A stretch of DNA of 64,000 nt. It comes from Streptomyces sp. B21-083 (lineage in GTDB: Bacteria > Actinomycetota > Actinomycetes > Streptomycetales > Streptomycetaceae). Where the stretch lies: positions 310,001-374,000 of the forward strand of contig NZ_JARUND010000002.1 in NCBI RefSeq assembly GCF_036898825.1, read 5' to 3'. Position 1 is the stretch's first letter; each line of letters opens with the position of its first letter. The notes under the pieces were generated by a model. The model searched no databases. It saw nothing but the letters and a program-made list of their open reading frames with translations, and was not told the DNA's origin. Below, one piece after another: positions 20,367 through 30,964 of this stretch. The translations under genes were made by a program, and so were the position numbers.

Positions 20367-20945
20367 ATGCTGGAACTCGCGATACTCGGCTTCCTCGCCG
20401 AGGGACCCCTGCCTGGACACGAGCTGCGCCGCCGCATCTCACAGCTGACCGGCTATACGCGGCCGGTCAGTGACGGCAGCCTGTATCCGGCGATCAATCG
20501 CCTGACCAGGGCGGGCTTGATCGAGCGGCGCGCCGACCCGGCCGCGGGGGCGGCCCGGTACGTGCTCAGCCCGACCGCGGCCGGGCGGGCCGACATGCTC
20601 CAGCGCCTGCGCAAGCCCGCCGACCACGAGATCACCGACTTCACCCGGTTCTACGTCGTCCTGGCATTCCTCTCCCACCTGCCCGACGTGGCCGAACGGC
20701 ACGCGGTGTTGCGCAGACGGCTGGAGTTCCTGGAAGAACCGGCGAGCTTCTTCTACGACAACGAGCGGCCCCTGCGTGCCGAGGAGATCGCCGACCCCTA
20801 CCGGCGGGGCATGCTGCTCACCGCCCGCGCCACCAGCCGCGCCGAACGGACCTGGCTGCGCGAGACCCTCGGGGAGGAACCGCCCGTATTCGACACCGGA
20901 TACACCGACAGCGATCCGCATGCGCCCGCCGCTCCCGCGAGCTGA
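20367..20945 (+). CDS. PadR family transcriptional regulator
   Basis: The protein has 192 aa. ATG 20367 gives the usual PadR beginning MLELAILGFLAEGPLPGHEL; the ATG at 20343 lies inside the operator and would add eight atypical residues. The winged helix is at about residues 10-75 (VSDGSLYPAINRLTRAGLIE). The C-terminal Vir-type helical domain (FYVVLAFLSHLPDVAERHAV) mediates dimerisation. It probably forms an operon with the oxidoreductase that starts 20 bases after it, and is divergent from the SnoaL-like gene. Confidence 0.93.
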   Translation: MLELAILGFLAEGPLPGHELRRRISQLTGYTRPVSDGSLYPAINRLTRAGLIERRADPAAGAARYVLSPTAAGRADMLQRLRKPADHEITDFTRFYVVLAFLSHLPDVAERHAVLRRRLEFLEEPASFFYDNERPLRAEEIADPYRRGMLLTARATSRAERTWLRETLGEEPPVFDTGYTDSDPHAPAAPAS

Positions 20946-20965
20946 CCGTCCACGGAGGTACCCCC

Positions 20966-21946
20966 ATGCTTGCATCCTGGTACGACGCCCAGGGCTCCGC
21001 CGCCGATGTCCTGCACGTCGGTGAACTCCCCGATCCCGTCCCCGGCCCCGGCGAGGTCCGCGTCCGCGTCACCGTCTCGGGCGTCAACCCCGGCGACACC
21101 AAGAAACGGCGCGGCTGGCTCGGCTCGTCCATGCCATTCCCGCGGGTGATCCCGCACAGCGACAGCGCCGGAGTCATCGACGCCGTGGGCGCCGGAGTCG
21201 ACGTCCACCGCGTCGGACAACGGGTCTGGGTATACGGCGCCCAGTCCTACCGCCCCTTCGGCACCGCCGCCCAGTACACCGTCGTACCCGACCACCAGGC
21301 CGCACCCCTGCCCGACCACCTCAGTGACGAGCTGGGCGCGAGCCTCGGTATCCCCGGCATCACCGCCCACCGCACCGTCTTCGCCGACGGCCCGGTCGAC
21401 GGCCAACTGGTCCTGGTCCACGGAGTTCTCGGCGGCGTCGGCTCCCTGGCCGCCCAGCTCGCCCACTGGGCCGGCGCCACCGTGATCGCCACCGTCCGCC
21501 GAACCGCGGACCTCGACCGCGTCGACCCGGCCGTCGCCCACGCCATCGCCCTGGACACTGGCGAGCCCGCCGCTGCCATCCGCTCGTACGCGCCGCGGGG
21601 CGTCGACCGGATCATCGAGGTCGCGCTGTCAGACAACGCCGATCTCGACAACGCCGTCGCCGCCCAAGGGGCCGTCATCGCCGCCTACGCCACCCGCGCG
21701 GACCGCACCGAGATCCCCTTCTGGCCCCTGCTGTTCAACAACGTCACCCTGCGGCTGCTCGGCAGCGACGACTTCCCCGCCGAGGCCAAGCGCCAGGCCG
21801 CCCGCGACCTCACCTCCGCCGCCACCGTCGGCGCCCTTACTTCCGCCGTCGGCGACTGTTACCCGCTGGACGACATCGCCAAGGCCCACGACCACGTCGA
21901 TGTCGGCGGTGGCCACGGCCGCATCCTGGTCACCATCCCCCAATAG
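20966..21946 (+). CDS. NADPH:quinone-reductase-like MDR oxidoreductase
   Basis: The protein has 326 aa, an ATG start and GGAGG upstream. The N-terminal GroES-like domain has VTVSGVNPGDTKKRRGW and VIPHSDSAGVIDAVGAGVD. The nucleotide-binding domain carries LVHGVLGGVGSLAAQLAHW, the glycine-rich Rossmann loop. It has no zinc-binding cysteines, as in the quinone-reductase branch. Co-transcribed with padR. A role in reducing reactive enones or quinones sensed through PadR is inferred. Confidence 0.93.
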   Translation: MLASWYDAQGSAADVLHVGELPDPVPGPGEVRVRVTVSGVNPGDTKKRRGWLGSSMPFPRVIPHSDSAGVIDAVGAGVDVHRVGQRVWVYGAQSYRPFGTAAQYTVVPDHQAAPLPDHLSDELGASLGIPGITAHRTVFADGPVDGQLVLVHGVLGGVGSLAAQLAHWAGATVIATVRRTADLDRVDPAVAHAIALDTGEPAAAIRSYAPRGVDRIIEVALSDNADLDNAVAAQGAVIAAYATRADRTEIPFWPLLFNNVTLRLLGSDDFPAEAKRQAARDLTSAATVGALTSAVGDCYPLDDIAKAHDHVDVGGGHGRILVTIPQ

Positions 21947-21978
21947 CGCAGACTCGGAACACTGCCCTGCTCAACTGC

Positions 21979-22272
21979 CTAGCCCTGCGGGGCGGCCCGT
22001 CGCGCTGCCAAGTAATCGGACCAGTTCCCGCCGGCGAGGGTGGCCCAGCGTTCGGCTGTCTTGGGGTGGATGCCGAGCAGGTCGGCGATGACCATGGGCG
22101 GCAGGTCTACCGGGGCGTCCATCATGGCGGTGTTGCGTGCTGCGCGGGCGGGCAGACCGTGGTGTCTCAGGGTGTCGGCGAGGCCGAGGGGGTTGCGCGG
22201 GCGTCCAAGGCTGTGACCGGGCAAGAGACATCTGCATCCGGCCGCGTTGCTGTGCCGGGGCTGTGCTGCCAT
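21979..22272 (-). pseudogene. C-terminal fragment of an integrase/transposase-associated protein
   Basis: The reading LRHHGLPARAARNTAMMDA and MVIADLLGIHPKTAERWATL then SDYLAARR is a well-known C-terminal wHTH tail of Streptomyces recombinase-type proteins. The first 25 residues of the frame do not fit. The catalytic part is missing. Confidence 0.5.
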
Positions 22273-22313
22273 GCTCCGTGACGGAACTCTCTACGAACCG
22301 CAGGTGTCGGCCC

Positions 22314-22554
22314 CGTCACCTGGCCCGTGGGTCTGCGGGGAGAACGACTCGATCAGCCTCGACATCGAGCACCGGACGGCGATAGTCGCCTTCCGGATCC
22401 ATCAGACCGGCTTGCCCAACCGCCGATCTCCCGAATGAAGCCGCAGAACACATCAAGTCGGTCCGGGCCCTGCAACTCCCGCAGGTCGACGTCGAAGTCG
22501 ACTTCATCGTCGGCATGAAAACGGAAGATCGCCGACTGAGGTTCCCCTCCTGCT
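22314..22554 (-). pseudogene. Broken small hypothetical gene
   Basis: The minus strand reads SAIFRFHADDEVDFDVDLRE and DRLDVFCGFIREIGGWAS, then in the next frame LMDPEGDYRRPVLDVEADRV to the stop. It appears to be one short gene with a frameshift near 22420, and its 5' end is interrupted by the neighbouring IS3-type element. Function unknown. Confidence 0.45.
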
Positions 22555-22587
22555 GTGGAGACCGTGACCGGAAGGATAGATGGGGTC

Positions 22588-22920
22588 ATGGCATCCAAGA
22601 AGCGCCTCTACGATGCGGAGTTCCGCAAGGGGGCGGTACGGATCGTGATGGAGACCGGGAACCTGATCCCAGAGGTGGCCGCGGATCTGGGCATCCGTTC
22701 CGGGACACTGCACAGCTGGGTGTCGCGGGCGAGGCGTAACGGGTCACCGTCGTCGGACCGGCGGGTGGCCGAGGCGTCGCCCGGTGGTCGGCTGCGGGAG
22801 AGTGAGCGCGCGGAGCTGGACCGGCTGCGGGCCGAGGCCAGGGAGAAGGACAAGCGCATCCGCGAGCTGGAGATGGAGCGTGATGTGTGCAAGCGATTCG
22901 TGGGCTTGTGGGTGAAGTAG
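22588..22920 (+). CDS. IS3-family transposase OrfA
   Basis: About 110 aa, starting MASKKRLYDAEFRKGAVRIV. The HTH is EVAADLGIRSGTLHSWVSRA and a leucine-zipper-like coil RLRAEAREKDKRIRELEMER follows, the usual IS3 OrfA layout. It overlaps orfB by 34 bases, as needed for the -1 frameshift that makes the OrfAB fusion. Confidence 0.85.
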   Translation: MASKKRLYDAEFRKGAVRIVMETGNLIPEVAADLGIRSGTLHSWVSRARRNGSPSSDRRVAEASPGGRLRESERAELDRLRAEAREKDKRIRELEMERDVCKRFVGLWVK

Positions 22921-23826
22921 CTGACGCGGACCCGGCCGTGGCGGTCGGGGTGATCAGCAACTGCAAGGCCGAGCAGAAGATTCCGTACCGCACCGCATGT
23001 CGAGCACTTGGGGTGTCGGAGTCGTGGTTCTACAAGTCACGCGACCGCCCGCCCCCGGCGCGGGAGATGCGTCGGCAGCTTCTGGCGGAGGAGATCGAGG
23101 AGACCTTCCGCGGCTCGGGCGGCACCTACGGCTCGCCCGAGGTGTTCATCGAGCTGATCCGCCGGGTCTGGCGGGTGTCGGTGAACACCGTCGCCAAGCT
23201 CATGGCCGAACTCGGCCTGGCCGGACGGAAGATCTGAAGGCGCCGGGGCCCGACCGGCCCGGGAAGCGGGCGGCGGCCGCGGACTTCGTGCGCAGGGACT
23301 TCACCGCCGAGGAACCGGACCTTGTCTGGGCGGGCGACATGACCGAGATCGACACCGGCGAAGGCAAGCTCTACCTCGCCACTGTTATCGATCTGTTCTC
23401 CCGGCGGCTCCTCGGCTACGCGATGGGCGTCCGTCACGACGCCGAGCTGGTGGTGGCCTCACTCAACATGGCCGCGGCCAGCCGGGGCGGCAACGTCGCG
23501 ACGTGATCATGCACACGGACAGGGGCAGCGAGTACTGCTCGCGGCGCTTTCGCCGGCCCTGCCGGCGACTGGGCGTGACCCAGTCCATGGGCAGAGTCGG
23601 ATCTTGTTTCGACAACGCCGTGAGTGAGGCGTTCAACAGTGTGCTCACGGTCGAGTACGTCCACCGGCACACCTTCGCCGCCCGCACCGAGGCCCGGATC
23701 AGGATCACCACCTGGATCACCGACATCTACAGCACCTGGCGGCTACACAGCGTATGCGGGTTCAAGAGCCCGATCGACTACGAACGCGAGTACCGAGCCA
23801 CCCTCGCCGAGGGACTGGCCGCATAG
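22887..23826 (+). pseudogene. IS3-family transposase OrfB, frameshifted twice
   Basis: The start is normal ([40 protein letters not shown]), but the frame stops at 23237. It resumes in another frame with [20 protein letters not shown] and [20 protein letters not shown] (first Asp), stops at 23506, and resumes again with MHTDRGSEYCSRRF (second Asp) and CFDNAVSEAFNSVL (Glu). All DDE residues survive but no single protein can be made. Confidence 0.85.
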
Positions 23827-23963
23827 ATCGTCTCCACACAGGGACCGACGCCCGGGATGAAGCTTGCGGAATTCTTGGCACACGTCGGCCGGCAGGCGGA
23901 TCCCAGGTCCCCGGTGGCGTCATAGGGCTTCGGTCAGTACCCGCGACGAGCGTCCACGAACGA

Positions 23964-23998
23964 GAGGAACCCCGGCCGACGCGCGGCTGGGGTTCCTC
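23964..23998 (-). terminator. Terminator after GH62 copy 2
   Basis: GAGGAACCCCGGCCG and CGGCTGGGGTTCCTC form a near-perfect 15-base stem with a short loop, about 105 bases past the GH62 stop. Confidence 0.75.
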
Positions 23999-24102
23999 AA
24001 GGCGGTGAGTATCGGTCAGCGGGTGGAGTTGCCCACGCGGTGGACAGCTCGTCCACGCGTCGGCGGGCCGCACCCCGTCGCGATCACCGTGGATCAGGCG
24101 GG

Positions 24103-25955
<1,853 letters not shown>

Positions 25956-26597
25956 TTTCCTGCTTCGTCGCGCTGCGCCGGGACGAGTCCTGGCCGACCT
26001 GCGCTCCACAGGCTGTAACCACCAGTCGTGCGGCCGTTTTCACGTCCCCCCGCCGACGCGCAACACACCGGTGAGCACGCCCCGATCTCCGGCTGCGTCC
26101 GCGCCGCCCATCCCGCCCTCCCACATCCTCAACTCCAGCCAGGGCATGGTCGAAGGGGTCGCCACGGGGATGTCAGCGGCCACCCCACAAGCCGGTGGTG
26201 ACCTGGGCGGACTCCGGAGAGCGCTGTCACGTTGTTGGGTGCGTGAGCGCCTGACAGCGTGCTGGATGTGGCCTGCCCGGGTGTCGGCCTGGGGCAGGCC
26301 GTTGCGGGCAGGCCGGCGATGCCGGTGATGTGGTCCCAGATGGCGAAGCGGATGATCATCTCGGCCCGGTAGTGGGGAGCGGACAGGCTGTGGCGGTGGG
26401 GTCGGAAAGGGAGCCCTGGTGGGGCATCGGGTCAGGGGGTCACGGGGTCCGGTGAGACGGTGACCGCGTCTCGGCGAAAAAGATGATTGAGATGGCAACC
26501 TTTCCGCTCCGACCGGCCACTTAGGGGTGTACCGACGAGGGCGAGCCGTGGTCAGCGGCACTACGCCCTCTGTATCAACACCCGATCGGAGCCCCAC
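25956..26597. other. Gene-free stretch
   Basis: No convincing gene. At 26225-26257 a segment TGTCACGTTGT, spacer, GCCTGACA recurs at 13251-13283 upstream of the SGNH gene. It has TGTCA and TGACA as inverted half-sites, so it may be regulatory. The rest may contain eroded IS DNA that I could not identify. Confidence 0.35.
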
Positions 26598-28394
26598 GTG
26601 TCACCACACGACCCGAAATCCGCCGAGCAGCCGATGCCTCGGGGGCGCATGCCCCGCCGTGGCCGGATGCTCCGGCATCTTGCCCTGGGGGCGGTGGCGG
26701 TGCTCGCCGCCTCGGCCGGTGTCGGTGCCCTGGCGCCCAGCGCGGGCGCCGCAACGGCCGTCGGTATCAGTGTGGATGCCGGTACCTCCTTGGGCACGGT
26801 GCCCAGCAGTGGTGTCGGCCTCAACACGGGCTTCGGCGACGAGCACATGGGCGACGCCAAGGTGACATCGCTCATGAAGGCCGCGGGAGTCCGGCAGCTG
26901 CGCTATCCCGGCGGCTCCGGCGCGGACGACTACCACTGGAAGACCCACACCTCCGGCGACGGCAGCGGCTGGATCCCCTCCAACACCGACTTCGACCACT
27001 TCATGGCCACCGCGAAGAAGGTCGGCGCCCAGCCGATCCTGACCGCGAACTACGGTTCCGGCACCCCCCAGGAGGCCGCCGACTGGGTCAAGTACGCCAA
27101 CGTCGACAAAGGCTACGGCGTGAAGTACTGGGAGATCGGCAACGAGGTCTACGGCAACGGGCACTACGGCGACGGCAAGGGCTGGGAACTTGACAAGCAC
27201 GCCGACAAAAGCCCGACGGCGTACGCGAAGAACCTGGTCGCCTACGCGAAGGCGATGAAGGCCGTGGACCCGAAGGTGAAGATCGGAGCGGTGCTCACCA
27301 CCCCCGGCGGCTGGCCGGACAAGGAGAAGGCTCCCGGTGACAGCGCCGACTGGAACAACACGGTGCTCTCCATCGCGGGACGCTCGATCGACTTCGTCAT
27401 CGTCCACTGGTATCCGGGCGGCACCACCACCGCCGACCTGCTGAACACCCCCTCCCGGATCGCCGGTACCACGTCCGAGCTGCGCTCGCTGATCGCCAAG
27501 TACACGGGCTCGCGCGCCGCTTCGGTGGAGATCGCGGTCACCGAGACCGACGCCGTCGGCTCGCCCGCCCTGACCAGCCAGGCCGCGGCCCTGTTCGCGC
27601 CGGACACCTACATGACCTGGTTCGAGCAGGGCGCCACCCACGTGGACTGGTGGAACCTGCACAACGGCACGAGCGAAGCACCCACCACCGTCCACGGCCA
27701 GACCGACTACCGGGACGGGGGCATTCTCTCCGCCGGAACCTGCGCCGGGGGAAAGTGCCAACCGCCGCGCGACACCACCTTCCCCACCTACTGGGGCATC
27801 CGCTCGCTGACCGCACTGGCGCAGCCCGGCGACACCATGGTCAAGTCGTCCTCGCGCAACTCGTCGGTCACTGTGCACGCGGTGCGCAACAGCAACGGCG
27901 GTCTGAACGTCATGCTGACCAACAAGAACCCGCAGAACGCGGCGCAGGTGTCGCTCTCGTACGCCGGATTCACCCCGGCCACAGGGGCGGTCACAACCAT
28001 TTCGTATGCCAAGGGAGCCACCTCCCTGACCACGGCGAAGCGGGGCACGGCGGTCACACAGACGCTGCCGCCGTACTCGATCACGACTCTTCAGCTGAAG
28101 CCCGCCTCGGGGACCGCCAGCGCTGACAAGCCGTCGCCCCTCCCCACGCCGACCGCCGCCACGCCGGTGGTCTCCGCCCTCGGCACGACCGGCACCCGTG
28201 CGCAGGCGGAGGCGAAGGCGAAGGTCGGCACACCCGTCAGCCAGCCGACCCCTAACGGCGCGTCCGGCCCCCTGGCTTCCACCGGGGCGAGCAGCGCTGT
28301 CACGTACAGCGCCTTCGGCGGCCTGCTGGTCATCGCTGCCGGCGGCATGCTGGTTCTTCGCGGACGTCGCCGCAGGGCTTCACACGGGAAGTGA
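26598..28394 (+). CDS. Sortase-anchored extracellular arabinofuranosidase-like glycosidase
   Basis: About 598 aa from GTG 26598 (GGAG upstream). Signal peptide: LRHLALGAVAVLAASAGVGA. A (beta/alpha)8 glycosidase follows, with GVRQLRYPGGSGADDYHWK, YWEIGNEVYGNGHYG (acid/base Glu) and IAVTETDAVGSPAL (nucleophile Glu), resembling GH51-type retaining arabinofuranosidases. A small beta domain, then a Pro/Ala/Thr-rich wall spacer, leads to LASTG, a membrane helix and RGRRRRAS. That is the LAxTG signal used by Streptomyces class E sortases, so the enzyme is probably fixed to the cell wall, next to sugar uptake. Confidence 0.85.
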   Translation: MSPHDPKSAEQPMPRGRMPRRGRMLRHLALGAVAVLAASAGVGALAPSAGAATAVGISVDAGTSLGTVPSSGVGLNTGFGDEHMGDAKVTSLMKAAGVRQLRYPGGSGADDYHWKTHTSGDGSGWIPSNTDFDHFMATAKKVGAQPILTANYGSGTPQEAADWVKYANVDKGYGVKYWEIGNEVYGNGHYGDGKGWELDKHADKSPTAYAKNLVAYAKAMKAVDPKVKIGAVLTTPGGWPDKEKAPGDSADWNNTVLSIAGRSIDFVIVHWYPGGTTTADLLNTPSRIAGTTSELRSLIAKYTGSRAASVEIAVTETDAVGSPALTSQAAALFAPDTYMTWFEQGATHVDWWNLHNGTSEAPTTVHGQTDYRDGGILSAGTCAGGKCQPPRDTTFPTYWGIRSLTALAQPGDTMVKSSSRNSSVTVHAVRNSNGGLNVMLTNKNPQNAAQVSLSYAGFTPATGAVTTISYAKGATSLTTAKRGTAVTQTLPPYSITTLQLKPASGTASADKPSPLPTPTAATPVVSALGTTGTRAQAEAKAKVGTPVSQPTPNGASGPLASTGASSAVTYSAFGGLLVIAAGGMLVLRGRRRRASHGK

Positions 28395-28470
28395 GAGCGC
28401 GTGAGTGACTGACGGCCCGGCAGCAACGCCACCCACCCGTGGCGTGCGCGCCGAGCCGTCGGCCTCCGCG

Positions 28471-28570
28471 CAAGCCCGAACATTCACAGACTGAAACCAG
28501 GCGGCTTCAAGTCCCTTGGTTGGACGGTCTTTGGCGTGAGGGGCAGGTAGGGTGCGGGCGCGGACTTGGT
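28471..28570. repeat. Three-copy 110-base non-coding repeat, copy 3
   Basis: The version with the best internal pairing: ACCAGGCGGCTTCAAGTCCC then TTGGTTGGACG. It is not next to a GH62 gene here, which argues that the repeat is an element in its own right. From 28571 to 28739 nothing is recognisable. Confidence 0.6.
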
Positions 28571-28739
28571 GATCATTACGGAGGCCCGGACCAGGTCGCT
28601 CACCCGGGCCTCTGGTTCCGCTCGGTGCCCAACTCGCGCTCGCGGCGGGGCCGGTGGCGTTGGGTCACCCCAGGGGCCACCCCAGCGCGACAGGAGTCGA
28701 AGGCCCAGACCTACTGTCAGACCGGGTTCAACCAGTCGT

Positions 28740-29127
<388 letters not shown>

Positions 29128-29149
29128 TCGGCTCCCCGGTGCGGGATTC

Positions 29150-29405
29150 AGCGCGTGCTGTCGGCGACGGCCGTGGCGACAGGTTCGGGCTGTTCTGCCG
29201 CGGCGGGACGCAGCGGGAAGAGGGCGACTGTGGCGATGAACATCGCGCCGACGGTGAGGTACAGGTTCTGCGGGGCCAGCCGTTGCCGAGCGTGCTGCCC
29301 GCGAAGATCGGGGATGAGGATCGAACCTATGCGGCCGACTGCGGGCGCGGTGCCGAGGCTGGTCGTCCGGATCCCCGCGTCGTAGTCGACAGCGGGGATC
29401 CGAAG
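29150..29405 (-). pseudogene. MFS transporter C-terminal fragment
   Basis: The reading TTSLGTAPAVGRIGSILIP and LAPQNLYLTVGAMFIATVAL resembles the last helices of aromatic-acid/H+ symporters of the major facilitator family. Only about 80 residues remain. Identification is tentative. Confidence 0.4.
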
Positions 29406-29417
29406 CGCGGCCGTCGG

Positions 29418-29715
29418 TCACGACCGGCTGGAGGGGTGGGCGTGGACGGGCAAGGAGGCCCAGGAGCGCAGGGTGTTGTTGAGGTGGCGGCAGGCTGTGC
29501 CGGTGAGTTCGATCCGATCGACGCGTTGGGCCAGGGCGGTCAGCAGCGTCTCGGCCTCCAGCCGGGCGACGTGCTGGCCGACGCACTGGTGGATGCCCAT
29601 GCCGAAGCCGACGTGTCCGGAGGGGTCGCGGGTCAGGTCGAAGCGGTCGGGCTCGTCCCAGCGGTCCGGGTCGCGGTTGGCCGATCCGAGGAGCATCACG
29701 TTCCCCGCCACGGAG
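29418..29715 (-). pseudogene. Cytochrome P450 C-terminal fragment
   Basis: The reading MLLGSANRDPDRWDEPDRFD, HVGFGMGIHQCVGQHVARLE (heme-ligating Cys) and LLTALAQRVDRIELTG runs to the stop. The oxygen-binding and N-terminal parts are replaced at about 29715 by an unrelated sequence in the opposite direction. Confidence 0.85.
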
Positions 29716-29719
29716 CCCA

Positions 29720-30327
29720 GCCCCTGTGGCACAAGGGAGACGGCAAAGCCGTCGAGCGAGCTACCCAGCGCTTCGAGGACACCGTCCGCAACAACCTCGT
29801 GTGGTGGCACTACGGCCCCCACCACCCCAAGACGCAGAAGTCCGTGGAAGGCATCAACAAGCTGCACGCCTTCCACGCCAAGCGCTACCCGGGCAACTTC
29901 GCGCACCAGGACGACTACGTCTACACCCTGGCCTTCAGCGCCGCCTCCCTGCACCGCTTCAACCGGATCCTCGGCCTCCCCGGCTACAACGGGAAGCAGA
30001 AGATCGCGGCCCACCGCTTCTGGCAGGAGATGGGCCGGCTGTTCGTCGACGAGCACGGCAATCCGTCATGGACTTCCCCAAGGACTGGGATGCCATGGTC
30101 GCCGCCTTCATCGAGAACTTCGAGAACCGTCCGTGGCCCGAACACGAAGAAGGTCACATGGCCACTCACGCGGTCCTGGACCACCTGTTACATCCCAGCA
30201 GACCGGTCGCCGAACGTGTCGTGGAGATAAGGGCCCTGAACTCCCTCCACGACGATCACCTCGCGCACCGCGACCTGATGCTGCAGGTCGCCGCACTCCA
30301 CCAGACCTCCCGCACCCGATCCACGTA
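29720..30327 (+). pseudogene. Remnant of an MpaB/DUF2236-type oxygenase
   Basis: The reading NLVWWHYGPHHPKTQKSVEG, HAKRYPGNFAHQDDYVYTLA and SAASLHRFNRILGLPGYNGK goes to DEHGN. Then a frameshift near 30062, and VMDFPKDWDAMVAAFIENFE continues to RTRST. The N-terminus is missing at the P450 junction. The family assignment comes from the LVWWHYGPHHP-type pattern and the charged C-terminus. Confidence 0.55.
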
Positions 30328-30454
30328 ATGGGCCAACGGCGCCACCACCGCAGCTGCGTGAGATCGGCGCGGCTCACTCGCTGATCAAGCTGGGCGAAGC
30401 CATCAAGACCTGACCGGCGAGGCCTGGAACACACCGGAGGGCTGGATTGATCAT

Positions 30455-30500
30455 GGTGTCAACCATCCTCGGTATGTGACAACTAACGTCTGTGGTCACA
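30455..30500 (-). repeat. Tn7-like right end of the 27 kb element
   Basis: Read on the minus strand: TGTGACCA at the tip, TAGTTGTCACA eight bases in, and GGTTGACACC 21 bases further. The tip and first site match the left ends (TGTGACCA, then TAGTTGGCACT) with the same spacing. Right ends of Tn7-type elements are shorter and more densely packed with sites than left ends, as seen here. Confidence 0.6.
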
Positions 30501-30503
30501 AGC

Positions 30504-30655
30504 TGTGACCAGGATTGCTAGTTGGCACTGGGCAACGTTCGTGACCTGCACTGATGCCAACTAACTTCCGCCGCTGGAGACGCAGGATCAGAGGGATAGT
30601 TGGCACTTTGGTACAGCACAGGTCACGAAGCGTGTCGCCGCACTCGGGCATCAAG
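30504..30655 (+). repeat. Tn7-like left end, copy 2
   Basis: It begins TGTGACCAGGATTGC and has three clean sites: TAGTTGGCACT at 30519, the inverse GATGCCAACTA at about 30555, and TAGTTGGCACTTTGG at about 30598, followed by CAGGTCACGAA. It starts three bases (AGC) after the right end of the preceding element. It is the best-preserved of the three left ends and lies 310 bases upstream of the Wadjet operon. Confidence 0.7.
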
Positions 30656-30799
30656 CCACCTAGCACTCTCGGCTGCCACGAGGGCAGCATGCTCCAACTC
30701 CTGGTCCGTGCCCCAATCATCCGAAGAACGCCCCGATCAGGTCGCTGAACGGCTCTGGGTGCCGACGAGGTGGACCGATGACCGAAGCCTCGATTTTCA

Positions 30800-30835
30800 G
30801 CAACGGAGCGCTCTGAACAGGCCAAGTTCCGTTGC
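30800..30835. promoter_or_regulatory. Inverted repeat upstream of jetA
   Basis: GCAACGGA and TCCGTTGC are perfect 8-base arms with a 20-base spacer, 130 bases before the jetA start. It may be an operator or an RNA hairpin. The rest of 30656-30964 shows no gene. Confidence 0.4.
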
Positions 30836-30964
30836 CTGCTCATGAGGCATGACGTGCGAGGGGAACTGATGAGCCTGGGTCACCACATCGGGCCGCAGGG
30901 CGTGGAGGATAAGCGGAGGAGAACAGAGAGAAACCCGCGAATGGCACGATTATGAAAGGTTAGT

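Larger units (their letters stand above)
22540..23860 (+). mobile_element. IS3-family insertion sequence (inactive)
   Basis: orfA and a broken orfB are flanked by TGTGGAGAC (about 22556) and its inverse GTCTCCACA (about 23831), with CCC-rich bases outside, which I read as imperfect terminal inverted repeats. A target duplication was not identified. Confidence 0.65.

Noticed and set aside
23230..23510. Programmed frameshifts in the IS3 orfB
   Set aside because: IS3 elements use one -1 shift between orfA and orfB, which is already available at 22887-22920. Two further breaks inside the DDE domain are not a known mechanism and fit decay.
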